From assembly GCF_002154225.1 (NCBI RefSeq), contig NZ_MTSE01000029.1, positions 1 through 47,989 of the forward strand: a stretch of 47,989 nt of DNA. The letters run 5' to 3'. Both the position numbers and the translations under genes were made by a program. The number at the start of each line of letters is the position of its first letter. The first letter of the stretch is position 1. The notes beneath the pieces are model-generated. The model was not told the DNA's origin and searched no databases. It saw only the letters and a program-made list of their open reading frames with translations. This document shows, piece by piece, positions 1-7,913 of the stretch. Source of the DNA: Hymenobacter crusticola (lineage in GTDB: Bacteria > Bacteroidota > Bacteroidia > Cytophagales > Hymenobacteraceae).

Positions 1-1
1 C

Positions 2-304
2 ACGCCGGCCTACGTGACGGATGGGGCCTTCTCTAGCGCGAACCCGCCCGACGTGAGTCAGGTGGATACTGCCTACATCGGGGTGCAGTACATCAGTTTG
101 TTTTACAACCGAAACTTAAAGATCTATGCGAACCTGTTGCGCGTGCAGCAGCAGACACGCGCGCAACGCCTCCTGGTCATCTACGGGCAGAACCATATCG
201 CCGTGTTGGAAGAGTTGCTGCGGGTCAATCCGGCCTACCAGGTGGTGCCGGCCACCAAATATCTGAAGACGTCAGCCACGCGGTTCTTGAAACCGATGCC
301 GTAG
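2..304 (+). CDS. C-terminal part of a DUF5694-like protein (5' truncated by window edge)
   Basis: The reading frame is open to the left edge, so only about the last 100 residues are visible; the GTG at 14 is internal, not a likely start. The segment NRNLKIYANLLRV followed by RLLVIYGQNHIAVLEELL and a closing 'NPAYQVV' stretch resembles the C-terminus of DUF5694 proteins, a TraB/GumN-like family of unknown function found in Bacteroidota. The His in GQNH is at the position of the conserved C-terminal GxxH motif of that superfamily. The gene ends at TAG (302-304) and is followed by a strong terminator. The family call is from memory of the motif pattern; the N-terminal half that would confirm it is missing. 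Confidence 0.6.
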   Translation, partial: TPAYVTDGAFSSANPPDVSQVDTAYIGVQYISLFYNRNLKIYANLLRVQQQTRAQRLLVIYGQNHIAVLEELLRVNPAYQVVPATKYLKTSATRFLKPMP

Positions 305-368
305 GGCGTCCTCCCTAGCCCTTCCCAAAAAGGCTCGACTCCTGGACACTGCTACGACCTAGTTCAAA

Positions 369-401
369 GGCTCCGAAAACATGGTTTTCCGGAGCCTTTT
401 T
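369..401 (+). terminator. Rho-independent terminator
   Basis: A 12-bp stem (GGCTCCGAAAAC pairing with GTTTTCCGGAGCC, one bulged C) with an ATG loop at 381-383 is followed by TTTTT at 397-401. It lies 65 bp after the stop of the DUF5694-like gene. Confidence 0.85.
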
Positions 402-736
402 CAGGCCCTGTTGTGGACACCTGAAGGTCGTTTTGCCTTCCAAAAAACAGTGTACCAAAACGACCTGAAAAGCTGCGTTTCTAGGCCGTTTTCGTGGGGT
501 ACTACACCCTCCAAAAACGACCGTTTCAGGTGCGCAAAAAAGGATCCTAAAAACAGGCCTAAAAAACGCCGTTTCCAGCCCGTGTTCGCAGCCTTATAAA
601 CTGCGTAGAAACCGTCCGATTTTAGCGCGGCTAATAGAGGCGTTTGCTAACCCAATACAGGGATGCTGTATCTTGCTTACCCCGCTGCTTGGTGCCGCAT
701 AAGCCGGTCTATTTGGTCCTTCCCCTATCTCGCTCC
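402..736. other. Non-coding gap with repeated AAAACGACC-like words
   Basis: No convincing gene. The words GGTCGTTTTG (426-435) and CAAAACGACC (456-465) form a perfect 10-bp inverted repeat with a 20-nt spacer, and related words recur to about 570 (AAAAACGACC, AAAAACGCC). The 72-codon open frame here begins inside the terminator loop and is not credible. Confidence 0.4.
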
Positions 737-1156
737 GTGTCCCGCTTGTCTGCCGCCGCTTCTGCCCGCTTGGTGCGAGGAATCGTACTCGTATATTCCG
801 TGGGATTCCTCATCGGCACCTACACGCATACGCAAGGCATCATTGACCACGGCTGGCTCGCCTTTCCCGTCCCCCTACCCGTTGGGCTGTATTGGGATGC
901 GCTCACCTTCCTGGACCCGTTGACGGTGCTCTTGCTATGGCGACGTCCACGATTAGGCTTAGGGGTAGCAACCGCTATCATGGTCTCGGACGTGAGCGTG
1001 AATACGGCGGTTTACCGGGCTGGCTACTTAGGGCCATCTGTTCCGCACATGGTTCCTTTGTCGCTGTTCGACCAAGCCTTGTTCGGGTTGTTCGTGGTGG
1101 TCACAGCTCCGCTGGTCTGGCACTTGCTCCCGCCGATAAGGAGAAGGTCCACCTAG
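737..1156 (+). CDS. Small integral membrane protein, unknown function
   Basis: About 140 residues with roughly four hydrophobic segments: one near the N-terminus (GIVLVYSVGFLIGTY), one around the WDALTFLDPLTVLLLW stretch, one around GVATAIMVSDV and one near the C-terminus (FGLFVVVTAPLVW). This pattern is seen in small uncharacterised Bacteroidota membrane proteins; I assign no function. The start is uncertain: the frame is open upstream to a TTG at 644, but residues before the GTG at 737 do not look coding, and a GTG at 773 directly before the first membrane helix is also possible. It stands alone between the terminator at 369-401 and the replication block on the opposite strand. Confidence 0.5.
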   Translation: MSRLSAAASARLVRGIVLVYSVGFLIGTYTHTQGIIDHGWLAFPVPLPVGLYWDALTFLDPLTVLLLWRRPRLGLGVATAIMVSDVSVNTAVYRAGYLGPSVPHMVPLSLFDQALFGLFVVVTAPLVWHLLPPIRRRST

Positions 1157-1263
1157 TAGCCCCTGCTGCTGATACTTATCAGAAGCTTATCAGAATGCTA
1201 GCGACCTAGCCTAAGTATAGGTAATCAAGCTTCAGCCGTTAAAGTAAGCTAAGAGCTTGGCTT

Positions 1264-1348
1264 TGTATCACTACATAAACGACGGCTCGTGTTATGATAC
1301 ACCAGCCGATAAGTAGAGAGGCAAGAGATACGGTCGAGCTTGTATCAT
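1264..1348. repeat. Copy of the 78-bp TGTATCAY/ATGATACA repeat family
   Basis: TGTATCAC (1264-1271), ATGATACA (1294-1301) and TGTATCAT (1341-1348) reproduce the spacing of the tandem repeats at 17799-18075: 30 bp between paired half-sites and 77-78 bp per period. The flanking word CGAGCTTGTATCAT is the reverse complement of the ATGATACAAGCTCG seen there, so this copy is inverted relative to that array. The rest of 1157-1550 shows no gene. Confidence 0.65.
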
Positions 1349-1550
1349 GATATGAACGGTGTTGAAAGTTAAGGGGGTGAAGACAGGTTTCATCTTTTCC
1401 TGCTCAGTCGCTGCAAGTACGGCCAGTAGGCGAACATAGGACAAACGCCCGTTCAACTAATGTGACAAGACAGAAAATGGGTAATTTTGGGCCTTCCCTA
1501 CTCCACTATTCCAGCCTATGTCCGCTACGTTGCCTAATGATTTTTGAAGT

Positions 1551-2765
1551 TTACCGCTTCACTAGCCAGTCCACCTCACCCCGCTGCTCTATCACGAAAC
1601 CTTCGCTTAAGTAAAGTCGCTGCACGTGCTGCGCGAAGGTCTCCTCCCCGATCATCTTTTTCAGGAATGGTCCGGGGTTACGGTACATCTGCTCGATTTC
1701 AGATAAAGGCATGGCCACCTCTTTAACTTCGGCAACTTGCTTGTTAGCCTTCATCGCCGCCACTGGTTTGCTTTGCGCCTCCAGGTACTCGGCTAACAGG
1801 TACTTGTCGACCAAGGCCTTATAAATAGCACCGGCAGGCTTCTTCACCTTGCCCAGCCGCATTTGCTTGGTAATACGGGCTAGCACAAAATCCACGTAGC
1901 CCAACGGATATTCCTCGGCTTCGAGTTGCTGGCTGATTTGCTCGACACTGCGCTTACTAACGCCTGCGGCTAATAATTCGCGAGTCCATTCGGCATTTTC
2001 AGCGATTTGAACACTTTCAGCGCTTTCAACAATTTCAGCACTTTGGGATAACTTAACGCTTTCGGCTCGGTGGGAGTGCTCGATTAGAAACTTAACACGT
2101 TGCACCACTTGGTTACGGCGTTCTAGTTCGTAAGTGAACGGCACGTCGGTGGCAGCTAGCTCCTGCTGGGCCCGGTTGAGGATGCGGGCCTTAAACGATG
2201 AAAACCGGGGATATTCGCTTTCGGCGATGTCCAAGATAAATCGTAACTCATCAAGGGTCATGGTACGCTGGCCAAAACTAGCGTATTCCTTGAGCAGCCA
2301 GTAAATCCTAAGTGCATACGGACTCTTGAGTTTGCGTAACTCGTTGAGCGTGCTCGTCGTGAAGTTACCTATCTCTCGAAGCTGCAACAAGTACGGCATG
2401 ATCAGCGGGTTGAAGATGGCCACTACCCCACCCAAGTCGCCCCTGTACTCGGCTTTCGCCATCAACGGTATATACTCGAAGTGAGGTTTTTTATTACGCT
2501 TGCGGCTGCCGGGATCCAGCTTTTCGATGTAGATAGTGAATGAGGCAAGCTTTTGGCACATCATATCAATCTGCTGGTAGGCCGAGCCTCCTTCCGGATC
2601 AAACACGAGTTCCCTTATCGGCACAGTGTGTTCCTTGAAGTCTGCGTCTTCGAACTCAATCCGGGCCAGCAGCGAAAGGAATAATCGCATCTGCAACGGC
2701 TCAAAACTGAACCGGGCATTGATTAAAGCGTTGTGTTGGGCGACGATTTTATCGGGCTTGTCCAT
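1551..2765 (-). CDS. Plasmid replication initiator, Rep_3 (RepB-like) family
   Basis: A 404-residue iteron-binding initiator that would open the origin immediately upstream of its own gene. The N-terminal half has the paired winged-helix pattern of the family: an opening MDKPDKIVAQHNALINARFS, then FEPLQMRLFLSLLARI, and a second block with LNELRKLKSPYALRIYWLLKEY (about residues 145-170), typical of Rep_3 proteins. After about residue 235 comes a repetitive linker rich in SAE/ESV words and a helical C-terminal tail. The ATG at 2765 is chosen because the frame open to 2816 runs through the iterons, and a start at 2765 places the first iteron 6 bp upstream, allowing autorepression by iteron binding, which is common in this family. 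Runs opposite to its left neighbour and in the same direction as parA. Confidence 0.93.
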   Translation of the reverse strand: MDKPDKIVAQHNALINARFSFEPLQMRLFLSLLARIEFEDADFKEHTVPIRELVFDPEGGSAYQQIDMMCQKLASFTIYIEKLDPGSRKRNKKPHFEYIPLMAKAEYRGDLGGVVAIFNPLIMPYLLQLREIGNFTTSTLNELRKLKSPYALRIYWLLKEYASFGQRTMTLDELRFILDIAESEYPRFSSFKARILNRAQQELAATDVPFTYELERRNQVVQRVKFLIEHSHRAESVKLSQSAEIVESAESVQIAENAEWTRELLAAGVSKRSVEQISQQLEAEEYPLGYVDFVLARITKQMRLGKVKKPAGAIYKALVDKYLLAEYLEAQSKPVAAMKANKQVAEVKEVAMPLSEIEQMYRNPGPFLKKMIGEETFAQHVQRLYLSEGFVIEQRGEVDWLVKR

Positions 2766-2770
2766 GATAC

Positions 2771-2899
2771 GGCATTTGTGTTGCAACTTGAGGGCATTTG
2801 TGTTGCAGCGGGGCATTCTTGTTGCAACCTAACGGCATTCTTGTTGCAGCCTGACGGCATTCTTGTTGCAACCTAACGGCATTCTTGTTGCAGCCTGAC
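2771..2899. repeat. Iteron array (six tandem 22-bp repeats)
   Basis: Six direct repeats with core GGCATT(C/T)(T/G)TGTTGCA begin at 2771, 2793, 2812, 2834, 2856 and 2878. The period is 22 bp except between the second and third (19 bp). The first two carry GGCATTTGTGTTGCA, the last four GGCATTCTTGTTGCA, with tails alternating between AACCTAAC and AGCCTGAC. They lie directly upstream of rep and are the expected binding sites for its product. Confidence 0.92.
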
Positions 2900-3067
2900 G
2901 CTTGAGAAAACTGATTGTCAATGAGTTGTGCCGCCTGTAATACTAATAAGTCTTATTAAATAAGATAACTAGCTAGTAGTTTTTTTTAAGGGCATTCTTG
3001 TTGCAGCCTAGTAAAAGTAATAAATAAATAAAAAAAGTATAAAATTTTACTTGCGGTTTTATACCTT
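2900..3067. other. AT-rich segment of the replication origin with a seventh iteron
   Basis: Positions 2940-2988 and 3010-3060 are almost entirely A and T (runs such as TTTTTTTT and AAATAAATAAAAAAAG), and an isolated seventh iteron begins at 2991, 113 bp from the sixth. Iterons next to an AT-rich melting region are the usual layout of a theta-type plasmid origin. I see no clear DnaA box. The segment also holds the rep promoter by position. Confidence 0.7.
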
Positions 3068-3466
3068 TTATTGCTGTTGTCGACCTAGCTTCTTGTTGGT
3101 TTTCAGTAGCTTCTCCATGGCATTTACTGGCAGCGACTTTTGTGCTGAGTCGAGCTCAGCTAAAGCAGCTTTTAGGGCTTCCTCCACGAATTCCCGGATT
3201 TCGAAGCCGGGCTCGAAATACTCGGCCTGCTTGAGCTGTAGGTAGGTGTGGTCCTTAATGTAAGTACCAAACTGTACCCATTGCCCCGAGGGCACCCACA
3301 TCGCTGGCGCGGGTTCAGGAGTAGGAGCGGAGGTAATCGGCGTATCGGTGGGTAAGCCAAACAACTTGGCGTTGTTCTCCGCTTGGATGCGTTGCTGCTC
3401 TTCTGGCGAGAGGGTAGGAGCGGGCCGCATCAGCGACGTTAGCAATGGCTTTTTGGTCTTGTTCAT
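3068..3466 (-). CDS. Small partition partner, ribbon-helix-helix-like
   Basis: A 132-residue protein whose ATG overlaps the parA stop (3463-3466, ATGA overlap), so the two are translationally coupled. The N-terminal 55 residues are Pro/Thr-rich and probably disordered. The C-terminal half reads as a short strand (FGTYIKDHTYLQL), a helix, then a second helix (IREFVEEALKAALAEL), which fits a ribbon-helix-helix DNA-binding fold as seen in small centromere-binding proteins that accompany ParA in type Ib systems. No ParB nuclease-like motifs are visible. I infer that it is the centromere-binding adaptor stimulating ParA; the fold assignment is from pattern only. Confidence 0.6.
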   Translation of the reverse strand: MNKTKKPLLTSLMRPAPTLSPEEQQRIQAENNAKLFGLPTDTPITSAPTPEPAPAMWVPSGQWVQFGTYIKDHTYLQLKQAEYFEPGFEIREFVEEALKAALAELDSAQKSLPVNAMEKLLKTNKKLGRQQQ

Positions 3467-4221
3467 AGTCGAGAAAGAATTTCGGTGGTTAGGCTTTTAT
3501 AGTCTTCAGCGCCATTCGAAGTCGGCGCCCATTCGTGTAAACCTTGCTTTTGGGCTTGAGCTTCAGCGATGGCCACGTTATCGCGGATGGTAGTGCTCAT
3601 GGTCATACTTGGATGTTCGGACGTAATTAAATCCACTACCTCTCTATGGAGCCGGCGCCGGTACTGCTCGCTCCACTTGGTGAAGAAGATACCACCCACG
3701 GCAAGCTTTGGATTGAAGTTGGCTGTAACCCGCTGACAGGCCTGCAATAAGTCTTCTAACCCTTCGAAGCCATAGAACTCGGGCTGCACCGGAATAAACA
3801 CCCGATCTGAGGCCACCAGGGCCGCGTAAGTAAGCGCCGCCAACCGGGGTGGGGTATCAATAAGCACGTAGTCAAACCGATCCACCAGTGGGGCTAATTC
3901 GTTGCGCAGCAGATGCTCGTAGCCGAACTGCTGGGTGAGCACTTGTTCAAGAAACTGCAGCTCGCGACTAGCAGCCACCAAGCTCAGATTATCCTGACCC
4001 GTGCCAAGCACTACATCCCCAAGTTTGGCTTTGCCGCTTACTACCGCTCCTAAATCCGAGTAGGTGTCGGGCAGTAGAAATGAGCGTGTTAGGTTGCGCT
4101 GGGCATCGCAGTCGATTACCAGCACTCGGTGGCCACCACCAGCAAGGGCATAGGCTACGTTGAGCGTGGACGTAGTTTTGCCGACGCCCCCTTTGTGGTT
4201 TGCAAAGGTGATGATCTTCAT
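3463..4221 (-). CDS. parA: ParA-type plasmid partition ATPase
   Basis: A 252-residue deviant Walker ATPase that would form a nucleoid-bound gradient to segregate the plasmid. The deviant Walker A KGGVGKTT is at residues 10-17 with the signature Lys directly before GGVGKT, the Walker A' region is VLVIDCDAQRNLT near residue 35, and the Walker B YVLIDTPP is near residue 118. It lacks the N-terminal helix-turn-helix of type Ia ParA proteins, so it is of the short type Ib/Soj class, consistent with a small non-ParB partner. The start has little alternative: the protein begins MKIITFANHKGG, as usual for the family. A TAnnTTTG-like element lies about 25 bp upstream. Confidence 0.93.
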   Translation of the reverse strand: MKIITFANHKGGVGKTTSTLNVAYALAGGGHRVLVIDCDAQRNLTRSFLLPDTYSDLGAVVSGKAKLGDVVLGTGQDNLSLVAASRELQFLEQVLTQQFGYEHLLRNELAPLVDRFDYVLIDTPPRLAALTYAALVASDRVFIPVQPEFYGFEGLEDLLQACQRVTANFNPKLAVGGIFFTKWSEQYRRRLHREVVDLITSEHPSMTMSTTIRDNVAIAEAQAQKQGLHEWAPTSNGAEDYKSLTTEILSRL

Positions 4222-4245
4222 AAAACGGGTGGGCTAAGTGAAAAG

Positions 4246-4253
4246 CAAAAATA
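4246..4253 (-). promoter_or_regulatory. Possible Bacteroidota -7 promoter element for parA
   Basis: Read on the minus strand this is TATTTTTG, matching the Bacteroidota -7 consensus TAnnTTTG, about 25 bp before the parA ATG. I find only a weak -33 TTTG candidate upstream, so the call is tentative. Confidence 0.3.
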
Positions 4254-4727
4254 CAAATATTCCGACAATTTCACCAATTTTAGATATTTGAAATAATTGA
4301 ATTATCCTAGATCGCTGAAATGATTCAAGTATTAAAGCTTTGTGTTCTAGCTGATACAGAAGCTTTAAAGTGAGTTGCTAGCTTAGGATAAGGTTCAAGC
4401 ACGGAAGCTCCAGCTTGATCGAAGTAATCTGCCAAGAGTAGCCTAGAATAGCAAGGCATTTTGACTGGTGAGTAGACGTGTTTTTTAATACTAGAAAGCA
4501 GTAAGGGTACTTTGATTCCCGCTATTGGTATCGGGTACTAGATTTTGCTGGGCTAACAGCCTAGAAGAAATCAGAAGTAGGTAGTACCGAAAATCCACCT
4601 TTTCGTGTTCCATACTTGGGGTTCAAAGCGAGGCAATGTAAATGGCGAGTAATCTATTTGATCAAGGCAAATAGCAGAAGCAGGTAGCTGAACTATGTTA
4701 ATAAAGCACTGTAAATCAATAATTTAA
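4254..4727. other. Gene-free gap between the partition operon and the polymerase-like gene
   Basis: AT-rich, without a credible open frame. It contains no iteron copy and no clear terminator. The upstream region of parA and a possible centromere would be expected here, but I see no obvious repeat array. Confidence 0.3.
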
Positions 4728-6308
4728 TTACCGATTTTTTTTGTTTAACTCTATGCTGCTTGCGACCGACGTCGGTGGCAGAAGGTCGTGTCGCACGGCT
4801 TGACTCCATTGCTCATGTTTCAGCGTAGGTTCAATACCCGTCGCCTGCCGTAGCTCCTCGCGCACAATTTGCTCCACCTGCCCGGCATATTCCTGCGGGA
4901 CAACTAGGCTATCGTGCACAGTGAAGAGCGGAACCTGGGGCCACGTGCGCGCCACACGGCGGCTGATGACGTGTAGAAAAAGATACGCTTCGAGGGCTTG
5001 CAAGAGCCGTGGCAATAAGGTATGGTCTTGTTGCTTCAGCAGCCGAAAGATATGGTCAACTGTGGGAAACAGTAAGCAAAACAAGGCTTTGTAGGGGGAG
5101 TAATAACCATTGCGGGTGAACAACACTTGAAAGACAAGCTCCTTGACTTCCTTACGAGTCGTGAGTGTCACGTCCCGTTGCCGAAAGGCGTTGAGGAGCA
5201 ATTCATAAAACTGCCCACTGCCCGTAAACGAAGAAAACAATCTAATATCTTCTCTGTGAGTCAGTTGCGATATATTTACTAACATTATGTCAGGAATCTC
5301 CTTTATTATTCCCTTTACATTTCTACCCTTATATATCTCACTTTGCCGAAAATTTTGAAAATTTATTGTACTTTTTACTGAGGAGCTTTTTGTGTAAAAG
5401 GCAGGGTTCCACAGTAGGTTGGCCAAGTAGGGTTGGCTGTTGACGAGGTCAATCGATACCAAGGGTCCATACCCGTCGGCATAGACGAAAGGCCGCAATT
5501 CGCTACTCATATTGGTCAGGGTGGTATGGAGTCGCCCGACGGTGGTGTCAATACTGGGTTGAAGCTGTCGATTGGCCAGCCGCACAATTGAATGAAGGCG
5601 CTGATTGTACTGCTCCACCGGGCTGGCATAGTAGTCACGATCTAGCGCTTTGAGCCACTTGGGTCTCCACTCCGGCCATTTCGGGCGGGGTGCCACCACT
5701 GGGGGCAGCATGTCAAACCGCTCGGCTAAGTACGCCAAGGCAGCAGCTTGATCAAGCCGCAAAGGCGTGCGATTGGGCGCTAGCCACTCGAGTAAGGGCG
5801 CATGCGGTTGTTCGCGCAACCGGAGATCGCGTCTTTCCGCCGGTGAAAGCAGCGTGGGCCGGCGCCCTTGCCGGCGCGCCTTCGCCTGCATTTTGGGATC
5901 CGTTAAGTGGACGAGTTGCAAACGGGGCTGCCGAGCGACCTCGTCCGAGGAAGCGTCTGGGTGTGGGGTGCAATATGCCGCCGTAAATCGATAGCCCCGA
6001 CATTTGCCCGCAACCTGGGCCGTGGTGGGCCACCAACGCCCATCCGTTTCGAGCAAGCCGCTGCGCACCGCGTAGGTTAAATAGTGGTTGTAGTGGCGCT
6101 CGATCGATTGTAACAGTTGCGCGCTCAGAGGTACGTAGCCGCCTTGTTGGCGTATTTGCTTCGCGAGCTTACGATTATGGGCCGGTACTTCGGTCACCAG
6201 GTGCAGGAGGCGCACCAACGCATCCGGATGAAACTGGGGGACTTCCGTTGGCGGCCACGCCGACAAATGTGCTTGCAGATCAAGCCTGGCGGGAAGAAGG
6301 TAATGCAT
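4728..6308 (-). CDS. Family-A polymerase-like (single-subunit) palm-domain protein, uncharacterised
   Basis: A 526-residue protein. Three blocks in the right order resemble the palm of family-A DNA polymerases and T7-type RNA polymerases. The motif A-like block SIDLVNSQPYLANLL puts Asp287 in the metal position (compare DYSQIELR in Pol I). The motif B-like block TRKEVKELVFQVLF carries Arg385, Lys386 and Lys389. The motif C-like block VHDSLVVP has His465-Asp466 and is followed by an amphipathic helix as in T7 RNA polymerase (HDSF) and Pol I (VHDEL). No 3'-5' or 5'-3' exonuclease motifs are visible, and the ~280-residue N-terminal part is unrecognised. The ATG at 6308 (MHYLLPARLDLQ) is preferred over a GTG-type extension to 6422, which adds an unconvincing 38 residues. 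An AT-rich patch encodes about residues 303-361. Sited beside the replication block, a role in plasmid replication or priming is possible but unproven; catalytic activity is inferred only. Confidence 0.55.
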   Translation of the reverse strand: MHYLLPARLDLQAHLSAWPPTEVPQFHPDALVRLLHLVTEVPAHNRKLAKQIRQQGGYVPLSAQLLQSIERHYNHYLTYAVRSGLLETDGRWWPTTAQVAGKCRGYRFTAAYCTPHPDASSDEVARQPRLQLVHLTDPKMQAKARRQGRRPTLLSPAERRDLRLREQPHAPLLEWLAPNRTPLRLDQAAALAYLAERFDMLPPVVAPRPKWPEWRPKWLKALDRDYYASPVEQYNQRLHSIVRLANRQLQPSIDTTVGRLHTTLTNMSSELRPFVYADGYGPLVSIDLVNSQPYLANLLWNPAFYTKSSSVKSTINFQNFRQSEIYKGRNVKGIIKEIPDIMLVNISQLTHREDIRLFSSFTGSGQFYELLLNAFRQRDVTLTTRKEVKELVFQVLFTRNGYYSPYKALFCLLFPTVDHIFRLLKQQDHTLLPRLLQALEAYLFLHVISRRVARTWPQVPLFTVHDSLVVPQEYAGQVEQIVREELRQATGIEPTLKHEQWSQAVRHDLLPPTSVASSIELNKKNR

Positions 6309-6723
6309 GCAGAAAAAGGTTCTCGTAGAAACTAGTACCCGTAACGAGTACTGGCGTGCTACGATACGGATAAATGCCCCAACATAAGTAAAAGGCGTAA
6401 AGAGGGCCGTCTTGCCAACCACGTAGCGCTGGGCTTACGCTATGCGAACTACCTCCAACCAAAGCCGGGTGAAGGCGGCATCACCACTACGTGCGTCTAC
6501 TAGGCGCTTGGCCCAGGCTGGGTGGTGAGAAGGCACACCGCACCAGATAGCCAGGCAGCCACGTCCTTCCTATATTCCCCGGTGCTTGCTTAGTGACTGG
6601 AAGCGGCGCAATGCGGCTCGTTTTGGGAAGTGGATCTCTGCAAAGTAATCCCCCGTCGAGGCTTGATGTCCCGTAGACCAGTACTCGTCATGTGCTGAGA
6701 GTGAGTTGTGCCCAACAGGGAGT
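6309..6723. other. Gene-free gap
   Basis: Short open frames on both strands lack coding character. It carries the upstream region of the polymerase-like gene and the 3' side of the XRE regulator. Nothing else recognised. Confidence 0.3.
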
Positions 6724-6957
6724 TCAGGCGATGTCGGCGAAGAACTCCGTGAGCGTGAGCTGGTGAATGTCGAGCAGGCGCAGCAAACTCTTCATGGTAA
6801 TGTTGCTGCCTTTCTCATGCTTGCCATAGCTCACGCGCGATAGCTCGTGCTCAAAAGCGAAGGTCTCGTACGACTTGTAGCCAGCGGCCAGGCGTAAGCG
6901 GCGCAGCTTAGCAGCAACTTGTAGCAGGCGTGGATCCAGGGCAGAGTCAGACGTCAT
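6724..6957 (-). CDS. XRE-family helix-turn-helix regulator
   Basis: A 77-residue single-domain protein with the Cro/CI pattern: LRRLRLAAGYKSYETFAFEHELSRVSYGKHEKGSNITMKSLLRLLDIHQLTLTEFF. The usual 'G.s.e.lA...gls...i...E.G' spacing is present, with EHELSRVSYGKHEKG as the recognition-helix region. No additional sensor domain. It is divergent from the gene starting at 7170, and the AT-rich 210-bp spacer between them probably holds both promoters, so it is likely to regulate itself and perhaps that neighbour. Confidence 0.8.
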   Translation of the reverse strand: MTSDSALDPRLLQVAAKLRRLRLAAGYKSYETFAFEHELSRVSYGKHEKGSNITMKSLLRLLDIHQLTLTEFFADIA

Positions 6958-7169
6958 TTCGGGCGAAAGTCCGAGACAAGCCTGTAAAAAGTAACAACCT
7001 ATAACTACCTTAATTTAATATCCTTATTATAGTAAGTTTTTATTCCCCTAGCATCTAGCTTGAGCACCACTATCTACGGAAGCGAAAGCCAACCTACGAG
7101 GCTCTTGTCCAGATAAGGTCTTTCTGTGCGCCGGTTCGCGCTAGTTCTTTTTTTCTAGTTCGCTTCTTG

Positions 7170-7913
7170 ATGAAACCTTATCGTACCCATCACTTTGCCT
7201 TCTCCCCGCGCCAGCGGGAGCTGATGCTGGAAATTGCCACCCGTGCCCGGGTGTCCTTGCAGAAAAACTATGACTATGCCGCCAGCTGCGAGCCCGGCTA
7301 CGGCACGCCGCTGGAACCCTTAGAACAGCTGCAGCAGCAACTGGCTAAGTTCACCTACCACCTGACCGAGGAGCCGGCGCGCAAACTCAGTATGAGCCCG
7401 CCCTTGTTTGGCTTAATGCTGTTTGAACTCCTGAAGCAGTTCGGGCCCGAGCTGGCGCCGGAACAAGTGGTAGCCCAGGCAGAGTACGTCGCCTTGTACT
7501 ACTTCTTGAGCTTCCCCTTCACCTATCATTTCACTAATGCCGAATACTGGGGCTTTATGGATGCCTTCCAGCCCCCGGAGCAACAAGCGCGCTACCAGAA
7601 GTACGCGCCTCACTTTATCAACACGGCCGGCATGGACGAAGTGGCCGTCTTCACCGCGCTTTATAACTCAGCTAAGCCCCAGGGCAAGGGCTTCCTGCAC
7701 GACGATGATCCCCGCGACGTGAGTGAGGCACAAGGCGCCAAAATCATGACCAGCTATCCCGCTTCGTCTTCCGAGTTTGACTACGTTAACGGGCGGCGCA
7801 TGAAGATCAGTAGGCGCGAACTGACGGATGGCTACATCAATGTGACTGAATATGATCGCGGCAACGGGCTGGGGGCAGCGCAACGGGCGGTTGAGCACCT
7901 ACCCCGCTACTGA
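7170..7913 (+). CDS. Uncharacterised cytoplasmic protein
   Basis: A 247-residue protein that I do not recognise. It has no signal peptide or membrane helix and is mostly helical by composition, with Gln-rich and Glu-rich stretches (LEPLEQLQQQLAKF near residue 55). The C-terminal third contains a charged loop (FLHDDDPRDVSE) and a strand-like end (YVNGRRMKISRRELTDGYINVTEYDRG). A TTG precedes the chosen ATG by one codon; ATG at 7170 is taken as start. It is transcribed away from the XRE gene at 6724-6957. Codon use and GC match the surrounding plasmid backbone and third positions are GC-rich, so it looks like a real gene. Confidence 0.65.
   Translation: MKPYRTHHFAFSPRQRELMLEIATRARVSLQKNYDYAASCEPGYGTPLEPLEQLQQQLAKFTYHLTEEPARKLSMSPPLFGLMLFELLKQFGPELAPEQVVAQAEYVALYYFLSFPFTYHFTNAEYWGFMDAFQPPEQQARYQKYAPHFINTAGMDEVAVFTALYNSAKPQGKGFLHDDDPRDVSEAQGAKIMTSYPASSSEFDYVNGRRMKISRRELTDGYINVTEYDRGNGLGAAQRAVEHLPRY

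Noticed and set aside
381..599. 72-codon open frame
   Set aside because: It begins in the loop of a strong terminator and its sequence derives from AAAACGACC-like repeats.
2771..2899. CRISPR array
   Set aside because: The repeats are directly adjacent with a 22-bp period and no unique spacers. Position before a Rep_3 gene identifies them as iterons.
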